Shown in pieces: positions 21,778-31,487 of a stretch of DNA of 64,000 nucleotides. The DNA lies in contig NC_070564.1 in assembly GCF_026914185.1 (NCBI RefSeq), positions 4,712,001-4,776,000 on the forward strand, written 5' to 3'. The stretch is from Puccinia triticina. Taxonomy: Eukaryota > Basidiomycota > Pucciniomycetes > Pucciniales > Pucciniaceae. Below the pieces are notes generated by a model, which saw nothing but the letters and a program-made list of their open reading frames with translations, searched no databases and had not been told where the DNA came from. Position 1 is the first letter of the stretch, and every line of letters begins with the position of its first letter. Made by a program: the position numbers and the translations under genes.

Positions 21778-24666
21778 CTAGAGGCCAAGGCGGCTGCGCC
21801 GCTGCAGAGGTCAATTTATGTAATTCTGTGATCTCCCCAGCTTGAGATCCCTCCCCATCTTAACCTGATCTTCCACATACAAACATCCCAGAAATTGCAC
21901 CCAATAGTCACAAACACACCTTCACCTCCCCAGGGCAAGATTTGTTTTGAGCTGAGTTGAGCCTAAGGAAGTGAAAACAAGTTATCAGGATGGGATAAAG
22001 CATTTGACTTATCTTGCAATTTTATGATAGAATTGAAGATATTTTGTCCCATGTTCAGATTGATATTTTCATTTTGTAGCCTAAGCTTAGTTTATAGCTG
22101 TCTTCAGAACTTACAATATTTCTTTTACAGAATTCAGAGCAGTTGTTCAGTGAAATTAATGTTTTCATACTTTATTTATTTGATTCTCCTGTTTGAATTC
22201 CACTCAAAATCCACACTACTATTTTCAGCTGACTGCAATAATGTAAATCAGGTAGATAATTTATGCATTTTATGAATAGAATATCTATATGTTCCCTATT
22301 TTATCTTATTAGTGTGTTTAGCTATAACATAAGAAAATGTCTAAATGAATGATTAAATTGGACCCAATGCAGTTGCCAAGAAGGATTCTTTATTCTAATC
22401 CTCCCTTAATCCGCAACCAATTTGGATGCTATAATGGGGTGTCAAGTTTGACACCAGCCAAGTGGGTTGAGGTGCTCATCTAAGCTTCCAGGCCCAAATT
22501 GACTGCTTACTAGCAAGTCCCCCCTTTAGAGCCTTTCAAGTCCAAAGGGAGGACTGAATAATTTTGTTGAGAGCAAGGCTTTCAACACCTACCCACCAGT
22601 ATACCCCCACATACACAGTACACCACTGCACAAAAGAAGCCATGGGAATCATGCATCTGGTACCAGATATCTGTGGGGCCCATCAGGCTGTATGAGGAGG
22701 TATGAAAATAGCCAACATATAACTTGCAAGCTCCATGCGCCACCACATTGCATGTGCCCGATAGCTCCTGATTCTTCTCCCTCCTCGCCACCAGGGGGGG
22801 GGGGGCACTATGCATGGGGATCTCGGACGGAGGGTCCATATTCTTTTTTCAGATGAGTTTTTCTTTCTTTTTCTTGGGCAAGGTGGAAATACAGAGGCGA
22901 TGAGTGTGCACTCTTCTCGGGCTGGTGGGCCCTAGGGGGATAGATGGAAAGAAGAAAGATAGGGAAATCCGGCGAGATAAAGGGAGAGAGAGAGAAGGCA
23001 GGAGACCATGAAAAGGCAGCAATAGAGGCCGACGAGCAGCAAGAGGAGGATCATTTTTAGGTCTAGGTTGTCGGAAGCCCAACACAATTCCGTCAAGCCT
23101 TTATTTCAAAGAAAAACCACAAGCCAGGTCAATCAGATCCGTGAACCAGTCGGAAGAAAAGACTGGTTACATACTGTAAGAGCTGGCCTCGATTTGTTCA
23201 GGGAGCTCAGTGATGGCGACCTTGAACCGCGTCTGGATGGAGTCAAGGATGGTCTGGTTGGCTTCGCTGGCCAAAAAGGTGATCACGAGTCCTGTCTTGC
23301 CGAACCGGGCATCACGTGTAGATCCCCCCCCCCCCCGTCAATCAGTCTATCTCTTTCCGCAAACACCAACAGGAAAGAGGAGGAGGAGGAGGGCTTGCCT
23401 GACTCAATGGAGATACGAGTCAGCCACCCCGGGGGTGTCGTAGTTGATGCTGATGTTGCCGGGCTAGAAGTCAATGCCTCGACCAAACATATCTGTCGCA
23501 ACCTGTATCCCCATAACCCAACACACCATCGGTTAGCCGCTGAGGAGAGAGAGAGAGAGAGAGAGAGAGGAAAGAGGGAAGAGGGACAGACAAGGATGTG
23601 CTTCTCGAAGGCCCGGTCAATCTGCTCTTCCTGGCCAAGCCCCAAATGGATTGTGATCAACAGAAAGTTGCAGTTGAGTAGCAGCTGGTCAAGCTGCACG
23701 ACCCTGGACACCTACTTGACAATAATGCACACCTGTATCCGAAAAAACTACTCAGTGCCCCCTGGGGATATGGGGATATGTGTGGATTTGGGGATGGACT
23801 TGTTTAAACTCAAGCGTATTGAGCAGGTCGTTAAGCTTGCGGTTGTTTTCCACCTTGTCAATCTTCACAAAATGTTGTTCGAGACCATGGAGCATCAGCT
23901 TGGCCTCGTCATCCACTCCAGCAACTGTCCCGAAAAAAAACCAAAGCCGCGCTCTGGTTGAGCTTGATACGGTGGCAGATGCGACAACGGAGTGGCTGGG
24001 CATACTGGGTAAAGGGACTTATGAGGGTTGTTTGGCGAGGCGCGAGTGATTCCAAAGTTGACCGGTTACTTCATGTCTGGTTTGGGCAGCGTTGGGTGGA
24101 AATGATAAGTCACGAGGAGCAACCAGACAGAATTTTGCGGAGGAAGCGGCGGCAGTTGCCAGGGTGGCTCGGTTGTTGTAAAGATTGACGATGTGTGCGA
24201 ACTTGAGGCAATGGTGAGGCTCGGACTGAAAGTCTATAAATATGGCAGCTGAAATAAGATTTGTTTCCCCAGGCAATTCCTTGGGCTGGCTTCCAGCCGG
24301 GGGGTTGTCTCACCCCCGTCCGCCGTTGCACTTGCGCAGTTTGGCGGGGGGAATATTTGTTGGCCCCCCATGTGCTTAACCGCTGGGGGTCATCTTCCCA
24401 CTGCTTTTTGACCTTGCTAGACAAGGATGGGCAGTGGGCCACAATACACCAGCTTGCTGGTGTTGGGTGGCAGGCGCCGTGGGGATTTTCTGTTAGAATA
24501 CAAGTAGTGTTTGAGTTTTTTGTAGTCTATTGCAAGGCCCCCCCTCTTTTTTTTGCTTGTTTTTCAAAGGGGTAACCCTTGATTTTTTTTTTTTGTGATT
24601 TTGTTTATTTATAGGCAGAACCCTTGAAGTTTTATTCTATGATTTACTGGCTTTAATATACTTGGA
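21778..24666 (-). mobile_element. Non-autonomous Helitron (2889 bp) carrying a host gene piece
   Basis: On the minus strand it starts TCCAAGTATATTAAAG at 24666 and ends CTAG at 21778. An 8 bp spacer separates that CTAG from a GCGGC-TGC-GCCGC hairpin (21790-21802). It sits exactly between A and T of the reverse transcriptase gene with no target duplication. These are the defining Helitron features: 5' TC, a 3' hairpin plus CTRR, and AT insertion. No Rep/helicase ORF is present. A Sub2/UAP56-like gene fragment lies inside, in the same orientation. A related 5' end is at 3834 and related 3' hairpins are at 29200 and 63204. Confidence 0.9.
23174..23960 (-). pseudogene. Captured fragment of a Sub2/UAP56-type DEAD-box helicase gene
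   Basis: Minus-strand exon pieces in the correct order match the second RecA domain of Sub2/UAP56, an mRNA-export ATPase. They are [14 protein letters not shown] and [13 protein letters not shown] (about 23830-23930), VQLDQLLLNCNF and QEEQIDRAFEKHIL (about 23600-23700), ATDMFGRGIDF and NISINYDTP (23435-23480), SYLH then VRQ (about 23400), and RFKVAITELPEQIEASSY (about 23175-23230). Intron-like gaps separate them. In-frame stops occur, including a TGA at 23404-23406 where the motif VI arginine belongs. The N-terminal RecA domain is absent, so this is non-functional cargo. Confidence 0.85.
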
Positions 24667-26421
24667 TATGAAAATGAAAATCTCCCTGAAAAAGTGTAAC
24701 TTTGGATTTGATCAGATAAAAGCTCTAGGCCATCTTGTCTCTGGAATTGCCATAGGAATAGACCAGAACAAAGTAGCTGCTGTCCTCCAAAAGCCTGTGC
24801 CTAGTAGTAGGAAAGAAATGCAATCCTTTCTTGGTTTTGCTGGTTACTACAGGCAACACATTGAGAAATTTGCAGAGATAGCAAAACCTTTAACTGAGCT
24901 CACAAGGATTGATGTCATATATGAGATGACTCATCATAGGATAGTAGCCTACAACTTGTTGAAAGAGAAACTGACCACTGCTCCATTGCTGCTGTTTCCT
25001 GACTGGGCCCGTCCTTTCACACTATATGTAGATGCTAGTATGACTGGTTTAGGTGCTGCTCTACATCAAGTCCAAGTCATTGATGGAGTGATAAAAGAAG
25101 GGCCTATTGTTTTCATATCCAGACAACTGAAGGACAGTGAAACAAGATATGGTGCTAGTCAACTTGAATGCTTATGTCTAGTTTGGGCCCTGGAAAAACT
25201 CCATTACTACTTGTATGGCAGTGTCTTTCATGTTGTAACAGATTGCACAGCTTTGAGATCACTGCTGAACATAAAGACTCCCAACAGACACATGCTCAGG
25301 TGGCAGATTGCCATTCAGGAATACAGAGGCAACATGACTATCATCCACAGAGATGGGAATATTCACAAGAATGCTGATGGACTTAGCAGATGGGCCTTGC
25401 CAAATGATCCTAGTAACCCTGCTTATGACCCAGAAGACAAAGATGATGATAGAATCCCCATCATGGGCATACATGTCTCTACTTTCAAGAATGAGTTCTT
25501 TGACTCAGTAAGAGAGGGTTACAAGCAAGATAAAAACACTGCTGTATTGTCTGAACTTTTGTTGAAAGATGCTAAAGATGCCCAGCTGAAAAATTCTCTA
25601 CAAGATCCATGGAGAAAGCTATATGATGAAGGAAAGTTCTCTATATTTGATGACCTCATCTACTTCAGAGAAAAACACAATTCTGTCCTAGTCCTAGCTG
25701 ACAAAGAAAGTATCAACACCATTTTGCATGAATGCCATGACAGTGTCTACTCTGGTCATCTTTCTGAAGACAGGACTTTAGAGAAAGTAGCTGATACTGC
25801 CTGGTGGGCTAATTGGAGACAAGACACTGGTGAATACTGCTCTTCATGTGATAGATGCCAGAAAGCACATAAAGCCACAGGCAAGAGATTTGGACTGCTC
25901 ATGAAAATTGAAGAACCCTCAAAGCCATGGGATGTGATTAACATGGATTGGGTAACATCCTTGTCTCCTGGAGGAGCTGCTAGTTTCAATGCTTGTCTGG
26001 TAATAGTAGACAGATACTCTAAGACCCCCATATTTGTACCCTGCTTCAAGGATGACTCTGCCATGGACACTGCCATACTGTTTTGGAACAGAGTAATGCC
26101 CAGAACTGGCATCCCCAGAATCATCATCTCTGACAGAGATCCCAAGTTCACATCTGAATTCTGAACTGGTTTACATATCATGCTAGGAACAAAACTCTCC
26201 TTCTCCACTGCTTACCACCCCCAGACTGATGGATTGACTGAGAGAATGATTCAAACACTGGAAGATATGATCAGGAGGTTTTGTGCATATGGTCTAGAAT
26301 TCAAAGACAATGATGGATACACTCATGACTGGGTTTCACTCCTACCAATCCTTGAGCTAGCATATTGTACCAGCATACATTCAACCACTGGAAAACCTCC
26401 TGCAATCCTGGAGAAAGGCTG
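24667..26421 (+). pseudogene. RT 3' part, RNase H and integrase of the chromodomain element
   Basis: The reverse transcriptase thumb ([16 protein letters not shown]) is followed by RNase H with LYVDAS (25021), [14 protein letters not shown] and VTDCTAL supplying the acidic residues. The integrase zinc domain is [11 protein letters not shown]...CSSCDRC (about 25730-25860). The core has [23 protein letters not shown] and [13 protein letters not shown], so D,D,E are all present. A TGA at 26162-26164 follows SEF where Trp is usual. The frame is cut at 26421 by a solo LTR and continues at 26745. Confidence 0.92.
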
Positions 26422-26739
26422 TGTAAGGGTTGAGTCCCTTCACTGGAGCGGATGATGGAGGAGCGGCGGAATGGGCGCGGAGGAGGAGTTCTAGGACCAA
26501 AATGAGGGGGCTTTGATTGCTAGGACTGGCTCAGAGAAAAGAGGGATCAGTTCTCTCTTGAACTGAGAGAAGAGAGGAAACAACAAGAGAGAAGGAAAGA
26601 GCTTACCTGGCTCAGAGAGAAGAGGGATCAGTTCTCTGCTGAGCCAGGGATGAAAGATGAGAGGGCTATATACAATACTGTGACAGGCTTGTGTCATCCA
26701 ATGACATCTTGTAAGCACAACTGAGGAGGGGGGCTTACA
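26422..26739 (-). mobile_element. Solo LTR or TRIM-like insertion (318 bp)
   Basis: Ends are TGTAAGGGTT and GGGCTTACA. A perfect 5 bp duplication ggctg lies at 26417-26421 and 26740-26744, and the insert interrupts the integrase codons after ILEKG. Minus orientation is suggested by a TATATAGCCC box read on that strand. It contains two copies of GAGGGATCAGTTCTCT. No partner copy was seen in the window. Confidence 0.85.
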
Positions 26740-26744
26740 GGCTG

Positions 26745-27381
26745 GATCCCAAACCTTCCCAGAAATTTCTTGAAACAAGACTCTGTAGACATTCATCCTA
26801 CTGCTCTTGCCTATGGGAAAATCTTTGAGAAAGCAAGAAAACATGCTGAACAATGCATAATAGAAGCTACCTCTTACAAAAAAGAAAGATGGGACAAGAC
26901 TCACAAAGAACCATCCTTTAAAGTTGGTGACAAAGTCCTGATATCCACAGCAAACTTTAACAACTTGTCTGGCCCTAAGAAGATGAGAGACTCTTTTACA
27001 GGACCATTCCTTGTGGAAGCTTTACATGGGAAGAATGCTGTAGAAGTGATTCTGACTGAAGAGTTCAGCAGGAAACATCCTACCTTCCCTGTCAGCTTGG
27101 TAAAACCATACAGAGACCCAAATCCAGATAAGTTCCCCTTGAGACAGAAGGTTAAAGTTGTCATTCCCCCCATGGATAAGACCCCTCAGAGTAAAGTTAT
27201 ACAGAAGATTCTCAGAGACAAAAGATTGAGAGTGGAGAACAGAGATGTTATGATGTAATTGGCTAGATACAAAGGCATGAGTGCTGATCATGATGAATGG
27301 CTCCTTGAGAAGGACATTCCAGACTTTGCTATCCTTCTTAGGAAATTCAGAAGTGAGAAGAGGTCTACCCCTGTGGTTTAA
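26745..27381 (+). pseudogene. Integrase C-terminus with chromodomain
   Basis: Continues the integrase after the 318 bp insertion (FLKQDSVDIHPTA, then KVGDKVLISTANFNN and SFTGPFLVEALHG). The end resembles a chromodomain: KVIQKILRDKRLRVENRDV, then LARYKG and DEWLLEKDI. A TAA at 27256-27258 cuts the chromodomain before LARYKG; the frame then runs to 27381. In chromoviruses this domain steers integration to modified histones. The stop makes a truncated tail here. Confidence 0.85.
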
Positions 27382-27418
27382 TTTCTTACAGAAATCCAAA
27401 CCTTTTAGTGGTAGGGAA

Positions 27419-28353
27419 TGTCAGCCTTGGAGTCAACTCAGCTGACCTAAAGTCTGCCTTTCTATACTTTTTACATATGAATTACTTCATATCTTTTTCA
27501 TCTTATGAGATAACCTTGTTTTGACTTCACATTCTGTTTCCTCATGCAATTTTAACCCTAGTTACAACTTACCAATTCTTTGTAACTACACTCCTTCCCC
27601 TGAGTTATTGAGTTGTGGCGCGCATGCGCAGTTGTGACGTGTCAGCGCTACCAGGCGCGCCAAACCACATGTACATATGTAAATTACATAAGCAAACTGT
27701 GAAAATTTTTGTAGTCTGGATCTCCCTTGCCTGAGGCGGATACACAGACTTCAGCACACCAGAACCACACCCCAGATAACCCCAGGATCACCACCTAAGA
27801 GTTTACAACACTCCCAGTATACCTACTGTCACAGGCGGCTAGGATATTGACAGTAAGTAACCTATTTCACTGAACCTTGTTTATCTCAGAGGTACAACTC
27901 TGTGTCTTGCTTGATCTGCTCTTTTGTGTTGGCCTTTGCCTCATTCTTGATCACAGGGCTGTCCCTCCTTAACTGCATTCTTTTTCTGTAGTTTTTGTAA
28001 GAAACAAACCTCATAGGTTTCTCTTTAAAGAACCTTGACTATCCAGAAGGAAGCTAAAAAATTGTGGCTGGATTAAACTTATCTAATCCAGGATCCCTCC
28101 ACGTTTCTTTGGTGAGAGGAGGCTGTAGCACTCTCTAGCACAGCTTGGCAGCACTCTTCTGAAGAGTTAGCATTGCCAGTGGACGTGCATTCCCACCAGA
28201 ATAACCTTGAATATCTGCTTATTATGATCCTGCTCAGTTTCTCTCTCTCTTTCTCTCTCTCTTTTATATTTGTATTTTCTTTATCCAAAGAAATCCAAAT
28301 ATTCCCCCTTTCTTTCTTGTGTCCTGCTGTCACTATAGAGACTCAGGCTCACA
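27419..28353 (+). repeat. 3' LTR (family A) of the chromodomain element
   Basis: 935 bp, preceded by the purine-rich AGTGGTAGGGAA (polypurine tract, 27407-27418). About 98% identical to the 5' LTR. Confidence 0.95.
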
Positions 28354-28394
28354 TGTCTGTTTGCATGCAAACGGACAGGACGAGGTGTAGTCAT

Positions 28395-28873
28395 CCTGTA
28401 CGTTTGTCAGGCCCACCTGAGTAGTTGGCATATTCCCTCCTTGAAGGATTTTTCCCGCGCGCGCGGGAGACATCCTTCAAGGGTATTTTATACAAGAGCA
28501 GCAACATGCCAAACATGGCAGTTTGGCTGCCATACCTTGCGCGACTTGAAGTTCGGATTTTGACAAAGTTGGAATTCAACAACATCCCACCTCTCAACCA
28601 CCCCAACCAGCCCTTAGGTTAGGTCCTGGGTTAGGTCTTGGGGGGGATATGAAAAAAAGTTGACAAGAGGAACGAAGTCAATTAACTTGTGCAAAGTCAA
28701 TCGACTGTAAATAGCAGCCAAACTGCCATTTTTGGCAAGTTTGGCATGCCGCTGGTTGGGTGTAACACACCCTTGAAGGATGTCCCCTGCGCGCGCGGGA
28801 ACAATCCTTCAAGGGGGGGATATGCGGACCAGTCAGGTGTTTGGGCCTGTCCTTTTGCACGCAAACGGACAGG
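28395..28873. mobile_element. Fold-back element made of palindromic modules
   Basis: The outer ends are CCTGTACGTTTG and, inverted, CCTGTCCGTTTGC. Inside, both arms carry CCTTGAAGGAT, a GCGCGCGCGGG core and ATCCTTCAAGG (28438-28480 and 28771-28817), themselves hairpins. Next comes an inverted pair around GGCAGTTTGGCTGCC and GGCAGCCAAACTGCC. No coding content. With the arms at 15500-15787 and 28990-29180 it forms a composite palindromic locus split by the chromodomain element. Confidence 0.7.
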
Positions 28874-28884
28874 ATGGTTTTCAT

Positions 28885-28980
28885 CCCTATTTATATACAT
28901 AATATACATAGGTATGCCATATCTATATACATAATATACATAGTTATGCCATATGTATATACATAATATACATATGTGCA
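28885..28980. repeat. AT-rich tandem repeat
   Basis: Three imperfect copies of ATATACATAATATACATAGGTATGCCATAT-type units, each about 33 bp. Confidence 0.85.
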
Positions 28981-28989
28981 ATACATGAA

Positions 28990-29180
28990 TCTGGCTGCGT
29001 GGGCAGGGCGAGTGTTTGGCGGGTACTTGGCGCGGGTACCCGCCATTTTTTTACCCCAGAATCAGGCCACCCGCACCTGCCGGCAACAACCGCCGGCGAG
29101 TACCCGCCAAACCTTGACAAGTACCCGCAAACAGGTGCCGGGTACCAGAAAACGGGTACCTTGTGCCATCTTTAGGTTTT
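28990..29180. repeat. Right arm of the GC-rich palindromic element
   Basis: CGGGTACCCGCC-type motifs in inverted order relative to 15515-15660, ending with GGGTACCTTGTGCCATCTTT. Confidence 0.65.
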
Positions 29181-29199
29181 AGTGATGTGCAATAATGTA

Positions 29200-29235
29200 C
29201 AAGAGGCCAAGGCGGCTCCGCTGCTGCAGGGATCA
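29200..29235 (-). mobile_element. Helitron-type 3' end relic
   Basis: Read on the minus strand, the sequence CAGCGGAGCCGCCTTGGCCTCTTG matches the 3' end of the 21778-24666 Helitron in four consecutive blocks: CTGCAG, the GC hairpin, TTGGCCT, then CTTG in place of CTAG. The body would extend to the right, but no 5' terminus was recognised. Confidence 0.5.
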
Positions 29236-29586
29236 AAGTCTTCCCCTCTTATGCAATAAGTTCATGTCTTTCAGTGTTCCAGTATTACACACAATAATTT
29301 TATATTCTACATCAAATGTATAATCATTCCATGTAAAAATTTTGGATACCAAAATCCAACAAACTATTGCTCACAGTATTAAATCACTTACTTCAAAGTC
29401 TTACTCACCCCACTTTTCCAACTAAGTTGATTTTTATTTTTGACCAATTTCAAGATAAATTGAAATTTTCAGGTGCAAATGTTGAGTTGTCTGTTAGTCT
29501 GCTACCATGATGTATCACCACAGTATGGAGGGCTGTCAGATTGACCCATGAGCACTACCAACCAACCACCCAGCTGGCAGCCACAA
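29236..29586. other. AT-rich DNA, no gene recognised
   Basis: Possibly the body of the Helitron relic ending at 29200. No coding content seen. Confidence 0.4.
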
Positions 29587-29671
29587 GCGTTTGTAGCCTA
29601 GTTGGTAAAGGCAGCACTCTAGTATGTGTCTCAGCATAGCTGAGGTCGTGAGTTTGACTCTCACCAGACAA
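29587..29671 (+). tRNA. tRNA-like sequence (class II, long variable arm), probably pseudogene or SINE head
   Basis: It can fold as a class II tRNA. The acceptor stem pairs at 5 of 7 positions and U8 A9 are present. The D arm is GCC/GGC with GG in the loop. The variable arm is CTCAGC-ATA-GCTGAG, and the T arm is GTGAG-TTTGACT-CTCAC. A-box and B-box promoter motifs are therefore recognisable. The anticodon stem pairs poorly (loop CTAGTAT) and the outer acceptor pairs are broken, so a functional tRNA is unlikely. Class II implies a Ser- or Leu-like ancestor. Confidence 0.5.
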
Positions 29672-30788
29672 ATCTTCATTTTACAGTCTCTACAGCAAAT
29701 GCAGGCCAATAATGTTCCTACAAGTCAACTCAAATTGTTGAGTGCTGCCATGGTTGGACAGGTTACAGCCAGCAACAAAGCTTGCAGCCCAATTTCATTG
29801 CACTCAGATTGACATGCACCTTCTTGTCATCCAGTCCTCATGGTTTGAATTCCAGTGAACACAAATCTCACACCCAGGGGCTCTATCCATTTCAGAAATT
29901 GTGCACTTCAACATGGTGAGAGCTCAACAGGTTATGTTTTCTTCTACCAAACCATATGTATATATTACTGAGGGAAACATATTTCCTCGCTTTGGATTAG
30001 TTTTCTGTGTGTTATTCAAAAACTTCAAAAACACAGTCAGAGAAAAACTAAAAAGGAAGTAGGGCAGATAATGGTCAACAAAAAATTGAGATGGAACCAT
30101 TGAGGGTTAATGATTGTGGAAGGGTGGTAGAGTCTGAACTCAATAATAATCAGATACATCCTGTCATGTTTCCTCCTCTTGAGTTCAGTAGGAAACCAGA
30201 CCAGTTCTCTAACTTATGTTGAGGTCGTTTTGATAGTTATCTTCTTGATTGTAATGAGCCCCATTTGGAAAGGGACACCAAACCCCGACAAACTAAAATT
30301 TAATCAGCTATCTTTTTCAAGTCACTGTCTATCCAACTGAATGTAACATAGAAAGAGAATCATCTGTTCAAGTACAAAAAACGGACTGGCATATGCATAT
30401 TTACCATCTCTCTCCTGGCGCATGTCAACCCTTGTGATGAAGTGGCGCTTATTCAATACAGGGGGCAAATCTAGCCTCAAGAGTCTCCGTAAGATCTTGT
30501 TTTATAGCATCATGGGTAGATAAGATTCTTCAGTTTTTCCAGTGATAAAAACAAGAAAAGTATTGTTGGGTGCTTACCAACGGTCGCGTTGCGGCGGTCT
30601 TTGCTGAATGTGACAGCATGAAACTCGATTTTATTATTGACCAAGATGACTTGACTGGACCCTAGTTGTCAGCTTCCCAGGTTGCTGAGAACATCCGCGA
30701 ACAGAAAGATAGGTCTGAGGCGAGAGCAAAAGGAAGGGAGGGATGGGCTCTGCATCACACAGTTTCCCAGCGAGTCGAGCAGGAGGGT
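29672..30788. other. Intergenic, no gene recognised
   Basis: AT-rich to mixed DNA. The right part is probably the 3' UTR of the minus-strand gene ending at 30789. Confidence 0.4.
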
Positions 30789-31139
30789 TTATAGGTCAAC
30801 GGTGCAGAGGCCGAGCGGGACGGCGAGGCGCAGGAAGTTGCCGAAGATCTGCCAGTCGCCCGGGCTCGACTCGCTTGCAAAGGGGAAGCCCGGCTAAACA
30901 ACACAGGACCCCATGCTGAGCGTCAGGCAGGGCGAGATGAGGAGGAGATGAGATGAGGAGAGGACGTACGCTGTAGCCGCGATCGCTCCATTCGACCGCG
31001 TCCTGGAGCCAATCCAGATAGACCTTGAGCAGCTGGAGCACCTCTATCACTTCCGCGCGATAGAGCCAGGAGTGGAGGAGGGCCTTCAGGACGGCGGATC
31101 CGACGATGGCGCGGGTCTGTCTGAGGCCGAGGGGGAGCT
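30789..31139 (-). pseudogene. 3' exons of an unrecognised host gene, split by gypsy element 2
   Basis: The last exon (30893 to 30789) encodes PGFPFASESSPGDWQIFGNF...GLCTVDL and ends in TAA. A 76 bp intron (30969-30894, gtacgt to ttag, phase 0) separates it from an exon reading AIVGSAVLKALLHSWLYR, VIEVLQLLKVYLDWLQ and DAVEWSDRGYS. Codons are GC-rich, unlike the flanks. The exon runs into gypsy element 2 at 31140. Across the 4 bp duplication the frame would continue in the GC-rich flank at 37303. The gene family is not recognised. Confidence 0.55.
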
Positions 31140-31470
31140 TGTGGCGAGCAGGGCACAGGATGTGGGCTCAATAGATTCTAGCTTTGGAACGTTTGTAGAT
31201 AAAAAGTATGTAGATTGAAAATAGGATGATTTGCAAAAGAAGGTGCGAAAGAGACAACCTTTTATAGGAGAGATACAAGGATAGATGCGCGCATGACATA
31301 AGCAAAGGAAGAGTATGAAACAGAGAGGAAACAAGGAACGTGGCTGAAACGCGGACCAGGCTGGGCTGGGCCGGAGTTACCATAACCAAGGTGAGCTAAG
31401 GGGCCTGGCTAGGCCAGGCCAACCAGCCGCTAAGTAGCGGTCGGGTTACCAAGCTAGCCCGACGGCTACA
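31140..31470 (-). repeat. 3' LTR of gypsy element 2
   Basis: 331 bp; on the minus strand it starts TGTAGCCGTCGGG and ends with the complement of TGTGGCGAGC. Confidence 0.95.
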
Positions 31471-31487
31471 ACATCCCCCCCCTTAAG

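Larger units (their letters stand above)
15788..28353 (+). mobile_element. Ty3/gypsy chromodomain element, nested and decayed
   Basis: Two family A LTRs (934 and 935 bp, TGTCAGCC...GGCTCACA) flank gag, protease, RT, RNase H, integrase and a C-terminal chromodomain in gypsy order. The flanking 5-mers are tgtcc (15783-15787) and tgtct (28354-28358), a target duplication with one mismatch. The LTRs differ at roughly 17 positions. Two later insertions split pol: a Helitron (21778-24666) and a 318 bp solo LTR (26422-26739). Removing both leaves about 9.4 kb. Confidence 0.95.

Noticed and set aside
22849..24575. Plus-strand ORFs in the Helitron
   Set aside because: They are antisense to the helicase exons, which are recognisable on the minus strand; no plus-strand motif.
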